From the NCBI GenBank assembly GCA_000226015.1, contig JH153097.1, positions 11,522 to 38,398 of the forward strand: DNA of 26,877 bases, written 5' to 3'. Made by a program: the position numbers and the translations under genes. Of the stretch, positions 20,601 to 26,264 are shown piece after piece. This stretch comes from Mnemiopsis leidyi. Taxonomy: Eukaryota > Ctenophora > Tentaculata > Lobata > Bolinopsidae. Below the pieces are notes generated by a model. That model was given only the letters and a program-made list of their open reading frames with translations, did not search any database and was not told where the DNA came from. Each line of letters starts with the position of its first letter. The stretch's first letter is position 1.

Positions 20601-23600
20601 TCTCGTGTTTAAAATTTGATGATGTCCGATAATTTCGTGTACTGTCTTGGTGTCTTTGTGTAAATTGCGTTTAAATTAAGTTTCACACTCATGATGTAAC
20701 TTCAAACTATTTGCCTTAATACTGCATTACTTTTCAGCAAACTTTAATTAAAGATTTTTCTGTATTGAAATTCTTTAACTTGATCATCACCTCTTGTATG
20801 TCGCTGAAATTATTTTTCTAAAACGGAAGGCGTTCATCTTAAATTTGAATAAATCAACCACTATAATCACACCCTGTCTACCTTTGATATCTGTCAATCT
20901 GCCAATAAACAAAACATTCCGCATGAATATTCTCAGTAAACAAGCGCCTCTCCTCCTGCCACAAAGTCGTGGGTCACGTGACCAAAGCAAGACTAAAATA
21001 AACCATCTTGTACATCCGCAAGTCTTTATATTTATATATTCACAACGCACCTACACTCATTATCCAGCCTCTTTAATTGCTCACCAAATTACAGCTCAAG
21101 ATGATAACATTGACGCTACCCAGTTGAATTTCACTGCTTTTTGACTGAGTTAATATACAATTTGTTTGATCTAGATCCTGTGATATGATCACTTCGCTAG
21201 AAGTCAGCTCGTGTTGTTATAGACTAACCTTGATGGTAAAGACTGTTCAAATGTGCAGATGGTTCTGATATTCGTCTTCGTCTTTATTTTCGTCATCGTC
21301 TTCAGCTCCTCCCTAGTTTTATCCGTGCACGAGTTTCAAAACTGTCTCACGTCTCCAGCAGACCTTTACCAGCCCTGAACATCAGACCTACCTCTTAAGT
21401 TAGAGGTTTCCCTGCTTTCTCGAAACTGACCAAAGTAAACTCAGAGTTAACGTCGCTCCTAACACACCATGGGATGTATTTACTCGAACTTCTTAACCGG
21501 CCAAACCGGTACCCTGATCTTTTATCGGCGGTTCCAGACGAATTTAAACAATAGAAGGCGTGTACCGGTTATAAAACAGCCGGTTAACAAACAACCGGTC
21601 GGTTATCAGTACTCTGGAGCTACTAACCCTTCAACCGCACTGTTTCCAGTCTTCGATAGGGTCCCGCCTCTACCTTTCAGATTACCGGTATGAATACAAT
21701 GAATTCGGTCAGATCTTCGTGTTTGCGTATCTCAGGCGGGAAAGTGTCCAAGCCCGAATGCAATTTTTATATAAAAATTAACATGTCTTCAGATTGAAGA
21801 GGAGCTATCAGTAGCCGACGAAACTGACCAGGATCTTGACGATTTCTCTCATGATGAAAAAACGGATAACCGGACATCTTCAAAGCACGAGGTTTCCTTA
21901 TCGAGACAGGAGAAATCTCTATCGAAAGAAGAATCTAATTCTTCTGGCAGCGAAGCGTCGATTTCAGCCAGCAAAACCATGTCAGAATTAAAGGAGCTGA
22001 TGACCGAACCTTCAAAACGTTTTAGAAGCTCCTCAGGTTCGCATTTACATAAGAATGAAGTTTTAGAAATAGAACAATAAACAAAAAAAATCTTGATAGT
22101 CAGACTTTTACTGGTTATTGTCGCGGTGATACCCGACTCACGCAGCTAAAGCTGAACGTTTCGTTAGAACGTTAGACGGATATAATCTCGTCAAACTGGT
22201 TAGAGCGCCGATTTGCCACAAGACAACTACTATTGCATTTTATTTTTACTGCAGGGTCCACCACACCAGTACAGGGAGACATCTTGTCGCCCAAGAACGT
22301 GAGTTCGTCCGACGAAGATGAGAAAACGATCTCCGAGAAAAGCAACCAGGACGCCGTCACGCGATCGCTTGATTCTTCCACACCACGTGACATCAGCACA
22401 GAGCCACGTGACGTCACGGCCGAGCCGCGCAGCGAAGCGGAACATCTACCAGAGAAGCTGGTACACGAAATGCTACGCGCGGCCGTTCAGAAAATGTTGA
22501 GGATTCGTCAGAACAAGGTTCAGAGAGAACTGAGCTCGTCCCCAAAGTACACAGAGAGGTCGCCTTCTTCTCCTGAGCAGCTGTCTCCTGTACGAGGAGG
22601 TCAGTGTGTAAAATTTAAACAGTAGGTCCACCAATCTTCATACACGTGGACTTAATTACGTGAACTTGATATAGAATTAATTTTAGTTTAAATTATAGTT
22701 ATAATAGTTATAGAATTAATTTTAGGTGTTTCTTTTATATTCTCTAGACCATACGCTTTAAGAATGAGTCCCAATAATTAAACTTGAACCAATGGTTATT
22801 AAATGTTTATTGCGTATCTTCTCCAGAGCCAGCAATCTTTAACGACACTTACCGAGATTCTGAATTGGAGAACGCTCTTGCTCTTGCTAGAAGCTGTAGC
22901 ACTGCTGATGAGAGACCAACTGTTACATCACCAGAAACTTTACCCACCCCCAAGGTTAGACCAACTAATACTTTTACCGAAACTCTGCCCACAGTCAAAG
23001 TTAGACTAACTTGAACAATCACTTCACATGTCACAATCGTTACTGTCGCTTTTCTAGTGCAAAGGTTAGTTTCAATGAAGTCTGATGAAACAGAAATTTG
23101 TTCTGAACCGACACCACCCCGCAGATAACAGTCCAGAATACAGCCGCGTCTACCCGGTCTCTAGCTGCTGCCGCTACTAGACATCTCGTCTCCTGTATCC
23201 GAGACAAGCGACCCTGCACTTTGGAGACTCTGGATCTGGAAGAGGAGTATCCGGGAGACTTTACTGAGGTGGAGCGAAACCAGGGTAGAATTTACCGGGA
23301 CCTGGTCGTCAACACTACTCTGGAGTGTTATCGTCAGATCGACATCGAGTATAACCTAGCTGCTCGGTGAGTTTACTTTGTATTGTCATAACCAGGACAG
23401 CCAAATGTATGTGCAATGAGTTTTTTGTTATTGTTATTACGATTTGCTCAAAAATCTGATATAATTGCCAAGTAACGAGCTGCTTATCAGGCACAAGGAA
23501 GAGTTACCGCCTTGGAAAGCTGCCATCAAGAGGCAACCCCGTCCACACTGGATGAAGGGTCTGCCTAGTCGCGTCAATTTGGACAACATCGATAGTTATC

Positions 23601-24121
23601 TGCCAGATCTGGTAAACATTTGTGACGTGATTTTTACCGAGCATTTGTATCGTGTTTGGATTTTTCTTATGTTTTCTTAGGCGTGGTTTTGATAGATATC
23701 AATAATTTGCAAAAACAAAATTGACGTTGCTTACACAAAACTTACGTTTCTAACACAGGTTGTACGCATACTCGGACTGTCGGAGGAATGTAAACCCAGA
23801 AAATACCACAACATGGAAAGTATCCTCGCTCAGGTGTGCTATGTTTTCTACAGTTAAATCAATGTAAATGTTTATTTGTTATCCATCGTGTAGTCCTGGA
23901 AGAACAGTTACTCCCGAAGGGTAAACATTTGATAACAGAATCATACATTTAAATTCATCATAACAAGTGCATGCAATCAGGAGATTCGTGATGAAGAAGC
24001 CGAGTGGACAGATTACGATTCGGACGAGCTTGTCGTTAAGTTTCGCATAGCTGACGCCATTTTCGAGAACTTGCTTCGGGAAACCATGGCTGTTTTTTCA
24101 GCTGTTGAAAGTAAAACGTGA
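5578..24121 (+). CDS. CEP350: CEP350/CAP350-like centrosomal protein, 3' part of gene (19 exons)
   Basis: Nineteen exons join with consistent phase: 5578-5681, 6394-6634, 6870-6973, 7203-7357, 9594-9723, 9962-10130, 17526-17668, 17806-18015, 18293-18439, 18625-19765, 19927-20139, 20281-20528, 21793-22036, 22255-22599, 22827-22954, 23125-23366, 23491-23611, 23759-23833 and 23981-24121. They encode about 1,430 residues; the human protein is about 3,100, so the N-terminal half lies upstream or is missing. CEP350 is a large scaffold of the centrosome and centriole that binds FOP and microtubules and supports centriole stability and ciliogenesis. I assigned it from the coiled-coil blocks (KNEKLRSKHQKALLALRQQA; LKNELKRKKDEARKLLKDQQ) and from the C-terminus 'EWTDYDSDELVVKFRIAD'. 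No CAP-Gly domain is visible. All introns are GT-AG except one GC-AG. Confidence 0.85.
5682..6393. other. Intron
   Basis: No exon or recognisable repeat family seen. There is a short duplicated phrase, atactttacagttaatt, at about 6026-6062. An open frame that runs into exon 2 from 6274 is intronic in its first part. Confidence 0.5.
6394..6634 (+). CDS. CEP350: CEP350-like exon 2
   Basis: Acceptor gtattttcag; reads DIPEEFSEQIATSS... and ends in phase 1. Acidic and Pro-rich with repeated 'PVTP' motifs (residues about 35-60). The donor is GAAAG|gcaagt, a GC donor. It is chosen because only it keeps the frame into the next exon; the GT two bases further on (GGCAA|gtgaga) would leave the wrong phase. 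Confidence 0.75.
6870..6973 (+). CDS. CEP350: CEP350-like exon 3
   Basis: Acceptor ctcttctcttccag, donor AAA|gtaagt. Starts with two bases that complete a Val codon. Reads HESFRAVLPSESHRRRMSAS... and ends ISARK in phase 0. Low-complexity Ser-rich linker. Confidence 0.75.
7203..7357 (+). CDS. CEP350: CEP350-like exon 4, conserved coiled-coil block
   Basis: Acceptor tttttaacacag, donor AGAAGAG|gtgcgt, phase 2 out. Reads DKFATFTLEQVSQYMKNEK, then LRSKHQKALLALRQQAVKEK, then TDAKLQWIDIKKR. The 'RSKHQKALLALRQQAVKEKT' core and the trailing Trp-containing helix are the segment I most clearly recognise from CEP350. Confidence 0.85.
7690..7905. promoter_or_regulatory. Cluster of six CACGTG E-box palindromes
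   Basis: CACGTG occurs near 7691, 7711, 7800, 7854, 7875 and 7896, within about 210 bp. It is the core site of bHLH-zipper factors (MYC/MAX, USF, MITF, CLOCK type). The position inside an intron would suit an enhancer, but it may also be a feature of a repeat. Confidence 0.4.
8363..8650. repeat. Hairpin-tipped dispersed repeat segment
   Basis: ttttttgcc (8363-8371) and ggcaaaaaa (8375-8383) form a perfect 9-bp stem on an AAA loop. A simple tract, ggtgggtgggtaggtaggtt, follows from about 8418, then a non-coding body to about 8650. This looks like the end of a non-autonomous element; no second copy lies in the window. Confidence 0.4.
9441..9497. repeat. Dispersed 56-bp repeat, copy 2
   Basis: Matches 2010-2066 in the same orientation, with differences only in the 'cctaattaag' / 'cccaaccaag' part. 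Confidence 0.7.
9594..9723 (+). CDS. CEP350: CEP350-like exon 5, coiled coil
   Basis: Acceptor accaattttttcag, donor GCACAG|gtacat. One base completes the split Arg codon from exon 4. Reads RIQKKGYDERMPPLIQQEKD, then ILATLASEQEEIRRLAAVQR, then AAQ. The 'D-MPPL' break followed by a heptad helix continues the conserved CEP350 block. Confidence 0.85.
9962..10130 (+). CDS. CEP350: CEP350-like exon 6, coiled coil
   Basis: Acceptor ctctctatctcag, donor TACG|gtaagt, phase 1 out. Begins AERKKMLLQQREISHIQERT and continues as a basic helix into an acidic tail (FEEVVSDTDVSEYTRIFSEY). Follows exon 5 directly in the conserved coil. Confidence 0.85.
10319..10747 (-). pseudogene. Dispanin family remnant, 5' part only (copy 4)
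   Basis: A first exon at 10747-10718 reads MAAAEKVQYQ before a gtagct donor, matching the 12-residue first exon of copies 1 and 2. At 10361-10319 the start of the CD225 exon is present (GTG AGC GGT CCA..., VSGPTPRTNLELS), after which homology ends within a few bases and a stop follows. The membrane exons are absent. A middle open stretch near 10444-10363 (QVTTNVIPMQDDEIQNYNYN) may be a diverged linker exon. It is best read as a truncated gene copy. Confidence 0.6.
11433..12080 (-). pseudogene. Dispanin family copy 3, diverged, probable C-terminal frameshift
   Basis: Tentative model: exon 1 12080-12052 (MEAVEDFNI, phase 2), exon 2 11982-11772, exon 3 11576-11433. Exon 2 has the CD225 core: FILSWISCVCCFPIGLVVII, then KANEADMCLKLGNLNGARIS, with GNLNGAR in place of GDLDGAR. 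Exon 3 starts AAKYWAHAALVIG like the second membrane segment of its relatives. It then runs into polar sequence (RIKNHNS...) and stops late. One base over, the frame reads a hydrophobic end (VGVAGILILFWVF and a stop at 11477-11479), so a one-base change near 11533 seems to have broken it. The N-terminal join is less certain than the core. Still, it may be expressed with an altered C-terminus. Confidence 0.6.
12803..12877 (+). repeat. tRNA-derived SINE head or tRNA pseudogene
   Basis: gtgggtt (12803-12809) and gatccac (12868-12874) can pair as a 7-bp acceptor stem with wobbles. tggtgctgtagtgat resembles a pol III A box and ggcttcgattcc a B box (GGTTCGANTCC). The T stem and anticodon arm are degraded and the sequence runs on without a CCA end, so this fits a SINE better than a working tRNA. 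Confidence 0.5.
13128..14308 (-). CDS. CD225/dispanin family protein (IFITM-like), copy 2, four exons
   Basis: Minus-strand model: exon 1 14308-14273 (MAATATGTVVYQ), exon 2 13789-13745 (PYPGPQNQVMVQQLI), exon 3 13535-13383, exon 4 13241-13128 with stop TAA. All joins are phase 0, giving 115 aa. It has the same layout as copy 1: a short Pro/Gln-rich N-terminus, a membrane segment WISCVFCFPIGLVAVIKA with two Cys, the GDFDGARRSA loop, and a second membrane segment (about residues 84-111) that is strongly hydrophobic and ends LPSIGS. It sits wholly inside a CEP350 intron, antisense to it. It is intact by sequence. The second frame of exon 2 is closed by a TGA in this copy, which supports the short exon with its acceptor at 13790-13791. 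Confidence 0.85.
13128..14517. repeat. Segmental duplication unit B (partner 2376-3715)
   Basis: Direct-orientation copy of unit A that includes the promoter side of the gene. It carries an extra phrase, agtgga, near 14091, and a short insertion after 14160. It ends where a TA-rich minisatellite begins. Confidence 0.85.
14525..14795. repeat. TATACACTG minisatellite plus dispersed repeat (partner 25491-25686)
   Basis: From 14579 the sequence tatacactgtatagtgtgta, then a non-repetitive body (acaagttgtctagtcgcggt..., ...acagggcggaaaaaggatgt), recurs at 25491-25686 at high identity. Short indels of 'acaaatataga' type distinguish the copies. Confidence 0.8.
15060..15305. repeat. AT-rich satellite-like tract
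   Basis: Irregular repeats of tatatctacatatatatta. The clean flanks ('ccaaactccctggaaactcc' before, 'actgatcggacagccggtaa' after) are adjacent in the partner locus near 25688-25750. The long TA tract is therefore an expansion in this copy. Confidence 0.85.
15309..15512. repeat. Dispersed repeat (partner 25734-25893)
   Basis: Shares actgatcggacagccggtaa, aaatgagtgcggtta, 'ctgaccttgaccataaa' and 'attcagctgctattgatgat' with 25734-25893, with small deletions. A third, shorter piece lies at about 25267-25310. Confidence 0.75.
15509..15645. repeat. Palindromic TATACACTG minisatellite
   Basis: Alternating tacactgt/agtgtgta blocks around a palindromic gtgtatacac core. Units are similar in sequence to 25330-25510 and 25905-26022. 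Confidence 0.8.
15752..15790. repeat. Hairpin with CGAGCGTAGCGAG-type loop
   Basis: Arms aataacacac and gtgtgttact enclose a gagcgtagcgag loop region. It belongs to the same family as the hairpins at 15946-16056. Confidence 0.6.
15916..16088. mobile_element. 173-bp MITE-like element with nested hairpins
   Basis: The ends are imperfect inverted repeats: gttacataac...agtaacatg at 15916-15946 and its reverse complement at 16054-16088. Inside are three hairpins in a row: 15946-15980 (perfect 10-bp stem gatttacgcc), 15982-16018 (9-bp stem cattattca, inner agcc/gaa/ggct), and 16021-16056 (inner gggc/gaa/gccc). No coding capacity. Confidence 0.65.
16147..16159. other. Assembly gap (13 N)
   Basis: Thirteen N, placed immediately before the first base of a long repeat whose second copy starts at 26265. 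The gap probably marks a place where the repeat confused the assembly, so its true size is unknown. Confidence 0.95.
16160..16857 (-). mobile_element. LINE (non-LTR retrotransposon) 3' end, copy 1
   Basis: On the minus strand an open frame at 16810-16559 encodes the last 83 residues of a reverse-transcriptase-type ORF: PGRTGRHRINLFDVLKSDL, then KNRDILLNDFSDLLSLRLLA, then SDRKKWQDILYFVDPE. The 'D-L ... DR-KW' ending is typical of LINE ORF2 C-termini. It is followed by about 400 bp of 3' flank down to 16160. The rest of the element is missing, so it is a 5'-truncated insertion. It shares about 95% or better identity with 26265-26877, apart from a block of about 65 bp present only here. Confidence 0.65.
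17526..17668 (+). CDS. CEP350: CEP350-like exon 7
   Basis: Acceptor ccccttcaaacctcag; the first two bases complete an Asp codon with the G carried from exon 6. Reads TDASSVYEADGMKVQSLTDF, then NLKIQKEGEEVRKLLDLALS, then EKKETEK, donor AAAAG|gtaaga. An ATG at 17489 opens the same frame upstream, but a TGA sits just before it, and the exon 6 phase only fits the acceptor at 17525. That ATG could still serve an alternative transcript. Confidence 0.75.
17806..18015 (+). CDS. CEP350: CEP350-like exon 8
   Basis: Acceptor ctcctatttctccag, donor CTAGAG|gtcagt, phase 0 to 0, 70 codons. Ser/Thr/Pro/Asp-rich linker with 'SSPSRLP', 'DSSTPVKD' and 'PDSPALSV' sites. Confidence 0.8.
18293..18439 (+). CDS. 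CEP350: CEP350-like exon 9, conserved coiled coil
   Basis: Acceptor cttcttactttcag, donor ATTCAG|gttagt, phase 0 to 0. Reads VKEMEERILSLKNELKRKKD, then EARKLLKDQQQKKKEALRQQ, then ELKLRKQIQ. The pattern of a long Lys/Arg/Glu helix ending in 'LRKQI' is a strong CEP350 block. Confidence 0.9.
18625..19765 (+). CDS. CEP350: CEP350-like exon 10, long Ser-rich exon
   Basis: Acceptor cctcatttcgccag; 380 codons open throughout; donor TTTCTG|gtgaga (phase 1). The first 20 residues finish the preceding coil (TVTDVIEKQKKQISTKLRQ). After that it is a disordered Ser/Asp/Glu/Lys-rich region with near-repeats such as 'SISESVEKSTRSVSESVEKK' and short acidic motifs ('DEAEDGEEDDI'). The length and frame preservation over 1.1 kb show it is a real exon although the composition is low-complexity. 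Confidence 0.85.
19927..20139 (+). CDS. CEP350: CEP350-like exon 11
   Basis: Acceptor ttcccgaatatcgcag, donor ACCCG|gttagc, phase 1 to 1. Contains a degenerate repeat of 'EKSxxxSExSRGSEKSRG' type (about residues 35-60). Its DNA holds two CACGTG palindromes (atcacgtggctc and atcacgtggtct). Confidence 0.8.
20281..20528 (+). CDS. CEP350: CEP350-like exon 12, Pro-rich
   Basis: Acceptor acccctctttag, donor GCGAG|gtttgc, phase 1 to 0. Contains a proline tract (QPTPPPPLLPSPPSKSPLLP) at about residues 29-48 that could bind SH3 or WW partners. The frame is set by its neighbours; another frame of the same DNA is also open but is a shadow. Confidence 0.75.
20529..21792. other. 1.26-kb intron
   Basis: Exon 12 and exon 13 join in phase 0, so no exon is needed here, and no CAP-Gly-like sequence was seen. 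It contains an open frame at 20794-21144 with no recognisable domain and the ACCGGT-rich stretch at 21494-21690. Confidence 0.6.
21494..21690. promoter_or_regulatory. ACCGGT/AACCGG motif cluster
   Basis: Six to seven CCGG-centred motifs (aaccgg, aaccggta, taccggtt, gccggtta, aaccggtc, taccggta) lie within about 200 bp. AACCGGTT is the known core of Grainyhead/CP2 factors. The same stretch is an open frame (21469-21693) that begins MGCIYS, so a coding explanation of the repeated motif cannot be excluded. Confidence 0.3.
21793..22036 (+). CDS. CEP350: CEP350-like exon 13
   Basis: Acceptor aacatgtcttcag, donor TCCTCAG|gttcgc, phase 0 to 1. Reads IEEELSVADETDQDLDDFSH..., acidic then Ser-rich, with 'SKTMSELKELMTEP' near the end. 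Confidence 0.8.
22255..22599 (+). CDS. CEP350: CEP350-like exon 14
   Basis: Acceptor tttatttttactgcag, donor GAGGAG|gtcagt, phase 1 to 1, 115 residues. A disordered start is followed by a predicted helix (LPEKLVHEMLRAAVQKMLRI, about residues 71-90). 'SPSSPEQLSP' follows. The DNA contains two CACGTGAC sites, one overlapping a full TGACGTCA. Confidence 0.85.
22827..22954 (+). CDS. CEP350: CEP350-like exon 15 (alternative end at 22999)
   Basis: Acceptor gcgtatcttctccag; reads PAIFNDTYRDSELENALALA, then RSCSTADERPTVTSPETLPT, then PK, donor CCCAAG|gttaga. A 45-bp tandem duplication (22916-22960 and 22961-23005) repeats the last 13 codons and the donor. A second in-phase donor at 22999 (TCAAA|gttaga) would add 15 residues. 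Both are phase 0. Confidence 0.75.
22916..23005. repeat. 45-bp tandem duplication across a splice donor
   Basis: Two 45-base units, each starting ccaact and ending gttaga, encode PTVTSPETLPTPKVR and PTNTFTETLPTVKVR. Each carries the same donor-like 'aa(g)gttaga'. Confidence 0.85.
23125..23366 (+). CDS. CEP350: CEP350-like exon 16, conserved C-terminal region
   Basis: Acceptor gacaccaccccgcag, donor GCTCG|gtgagt, phase 0 to 2. Reads ITVQNTAASTRSLAAAATRH, then LVSCIRDKRPCTLETLDLEE, then a globular-looking acidic and aromatic stretch (EEYPGDFTEVERNQGRIYRD) ending ECYRQIDIEYNLAAR. The less Ser-rich composition indicates a folded domain. Confidence 0.85.
23491..23611 (+). CDS. CEP350: CEP350-like exon 17
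   Basis: Acceptor agctgcttatcag, donor GATCTG|gtaaac, one base in, phase 0 out. Reads HKEELPPWKAAIKRQPRPHW, then MKGLPSRVNLDNIDSYLPDL. The 'PPW' followed by a basic loop is consistent with the CEP350 C-terminal region. Confidence 0.85.
23759..23833 (+). CDS. CEP350: CEP350-like exon 18
   Basis: Acceptor cgtttctaacacag, donor GCTCAG|gtgtgc; 25 codons, VVRILGLSEECKPRKYHNME and SILAQ. Phase 0 on both sides. Confidence 0.85.
23981..24121 (+). CDS. CEP350: CEP350-like last exon with stop
   Basis: Acceptor catgcaatcag; 46 residues and TGA at 24119-24121. Reads EIRDEEAEWTDYDSDELVVK, then FRIADAIFENLLRETMAVFS, then AVESKT. The 'W..YD.DEL.VK...AD.IF..LL..T' pattern is the C-terminal signature I recall for CEP350, and is the best single support for the assignment. 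Confidence 0.9.
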   Translation, partial: EIRDEEAEWTDYDSDELVVKFRIADAIFENLLRETMAVFSAVESKT

Positions 24122-24125
24122 AATG

Positions 24126-24131
24126 AATAAA
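24126..24131 (+). terminator. Poly(A) signal of the CEP350-like gene
   Basis: AATAAA starts 5 bases after the stop codon, so the 3' UTR would be only a few tens of bases long. Confidence 0.7.
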
Positions 24132-24284
24132 ACCTACGGTCTACGGACTAGTTTATTTTGTTCCATTTTGTTTACCAACACCTGATAACTTAAGTAATGG
24201 AATATTACAGCAAATCTGCAAATATGTTCATGTGCAGAAATTTCCCTTGTTTAATTGTAATACGAAGGCATGTAATAGTTCATC

Positions 24285-24385
24285 ATCAATAGCAGCTTAA
24301 ATGGTCCCTTTTAAATTTTCCTACTTTTGTCCTATCTAAAATTCTGCAAAGAAGAACATGCTTCCTTCTTGGATCCAGGGGCTGT
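24285..24385. repeat. Short dispersed repeat related to 3768-3850
   Basis: Ordered shared blocks 'catcaatagcagctt', 'cctatctaaaatt' and 'ggatcca' link it to the sequence just before the possible exon at 3852. Confidence 0.45.
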
Positions 24386-24389
24386 AGAT

Positions 24390-25270
24390 CGATTGGACCT
24401 TGCGTTCAGGAGTTAGAGCCAAAAATGAGGGTAAATTTGGGGTTTTTGGTTGTGACGTTTGTTTGACCAGGCTTTAGATTACCCTCAATATCTTCTAAAG
24501 TAAAGGAGATGGGGTTTTGAGAGATAGATTACCACAATTTTGAGCCTTGACTGGTCTAGAGTCAATATCTTTGACTATGAAGTTACCCTCACATCCTCTC
24601 CCCAATATGTGACACAGATTCAAAGCGGGTGCTTGCGCGCACACACAAAAGACCCCACATATCCTCAGCAACACAAGTTTGAGATTTGGTTTCCACATCA
24701 TCTTGGTGTACTATTGGTGGGACCAGAATGCTGGCCAAACTAAGTCTCGAGATCATCTATTTGTGCTAAATTTGAGGGTATTTGGACTTTTTTCTAATTT
24801 TTTGGGTTCATTTTGGACTCTTACTACCCTCATAACTACCTCTTTAATGACGCTATCAAGACTAAATTTACCCTCGAAAAGATCTCAATTCATTATTCTT
24901 GATGAATTATTTTACATCAGAAAGGTGTGAAAAGGTCTTTCGCCCTTTTTCATGAAAAAATTATCCTCAAAGATAACAAGCTGTCCAATTTATAAGCAAA
25001 AAATGAGGTTATCCTCAAATTTATCACATAAAGTGACATTTTGATTTCAATTTTTCATCCTAGAATGGTCTGGTATCATGAAAACTAACTACCCCTTCAG
25101 GTTTTATAGCTATTTCATGCTGCAGAAGTGACTAATGAGGGATAGAAAATTTGAATTCCGTCGGTCAATTCCGTCGGTTGCAAGATTTATCCTCAATGAG
25201 AGGTCAAAATTTAGTTTGGAGTAAGTTAACTCAAAATACAACAAAACAAAAAGTAAGAAAATTGCTAAAA
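24390..25270. repeat. Repeat rich in TGAGGGTA / TACCCTCA motifs
   Basis: Non-coding body in which 'gagggta', 'accctca' and 'atcctca' recur about ten times in both orientations, at irregular spacing. Its last 135 bp (25134-25270) match 2145-2280. No protein of known type is visible in its short open frames. Confidence 0.5.
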
Positions 25271-25329
25271 TCACTTTCACAAACTGGGACCATGAAGCTG
25301 CTATTATAATGACACGCCATTTAAAAACA

Positions 25330-25510
25330 ATGTACATTGTGTATACACTGCAAATATACACTGATTAGTGCGTCTACACTGTGTAGTGTGTATACACTGT
25401 TATATACACTGTGTGTATACACTATTTATGTACACACTATTTATATACACTGTATAGTGTGTATACACTGTTAATATACACTGTTAATTATATACACTGT
25501 ATAGTGTGTA
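25330..25510. repeat. Palindromic TATACACTG minisatellite, second array
   Basis: Same alternating tatacactg/agtgtgta units as 15509-15645, more irregular here. It leads directly into the dispersed repeat at 25491-25686. Confidence 0.8.
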
Positions 25511-25686
25511 TACAATACGCATCACACGTAAAGTATACACTCAGAAAAGTTCTGTGTTTAACAATAAACAAGTTGTCTAGTCGCGGTCACAAGAACTTGC
25601 ACAAATATAGACAAATAAATGCTTCAACAAGCTTATAGTCTTTTTCCTTTACAGGGCGGAAAAAGGATGTCTCAAATAAATCATTA
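25491..25686. repeat. Dispersed repeat, partner of 14579-14795
   Basis: High-identity copy containing acaagttgtctagtcgcggt and acagggcggaaaaaggatgt. It lacks the extra 'acaaatataga' units of the partner. Confidence 0.8.
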
Positions 25687-25733
25687 TAAATACTGTCCAA
25701 ACTCCCTGGAAACTCCATAATATATCTACACTA

Positions 25734-25893
25734 CTGATCGGACAGCCGGTAATCCGATACTTGCAATTATCTTGAAATTGTGTGTGCGTATTTTAAATGA
25801 GTGCGGTTAATGAGACCTGCCGCAGGTTAATCACTGACCTTGACCATAAATTTAATGTCACAAACCGGGACCATTCAGCTGCTATTGATGATA
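25734..25893. repeat. Dispersed repeat, partner of 15309-15512
   Basis: Carries gatcggacagccggtaatcc and the 'ctgaccttgaccataaa' block in the same order as the intronic copy. It is followed, as there, by the TATACACTG minisatellite. Confidence 0.75.
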
Positions 25894-25904
25894 CGCTATT
25901 TATA

Positions 25905-26022
25905 AACACTGTACAGTGTGTATACACTGCAAATATACACTGTGTAGTGCGTATACACTGCAAATATACACTGTGTAGTGCGTATACACTGAAAATATAC
26001 ACTGTGTAGTTTGTATACACTG
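25905..26022. repeat. 31-bp minisatellite
   Basis: About three and a half copies of a 31-base unit that pairs tatacactgcaaa with tatacactgtgtagtgcg. The gtgtatacac core is self-complementary. Confidence 0.85.
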
Positions 26023-26153
26023 TTTCTTTTTCTTTTTATCCAATGTGTGCAAATTCGTTTCTCATGTTATAAGGCTTAAATGCAATTTGGTGATTTAAGT
26101 TTAAGAGGAGTGGCGAAATGACACATTGGCAGAGGTCCTTATATTTATTTAGC

Positions 26154-26220
26154 GTTAGGGTTAGGGTTAGGGTTAGTGTTAGGGTTAGTGTTAGGGTTAG
26201 GGTTAGGGTTAGGGTTAAGG
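26154..26220. repeat. Interstitial telomere-type TTAGGG tract
   Basis: About eleven TTAGGG-type units, at least two of them altered to TTAGTG, in the G-rich orientation on the plus strand. Unique or repeat sequence continues on both sides, so this is internal and not a chromosome end. A gggcccgggcc palindrome follows near 26229-26240. Confidence 0.9.
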
Positions 26221-26264
26221 ATAGGCCACGGGCCCGGGCCACAAACCTTCGTCCATGGTGTGAC

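Noticed and set aside
20794-21144. 116-codon open frame as a CEP350 exon
   Set aside because: Exons 12 and 13 already join in phase 0. The frame has no domain and no heptad or Ser-rich character like its neighbours.
25905-26022. CRISPR array
   Set aside because: Head-to-tail units have no unique spacers, and the genome is animal. It is a minisatellite.
26036-26242. Open frame rich in Leu-Thr on the minus strand
   Set aside because: It is the translation of the TTAGGG tract.
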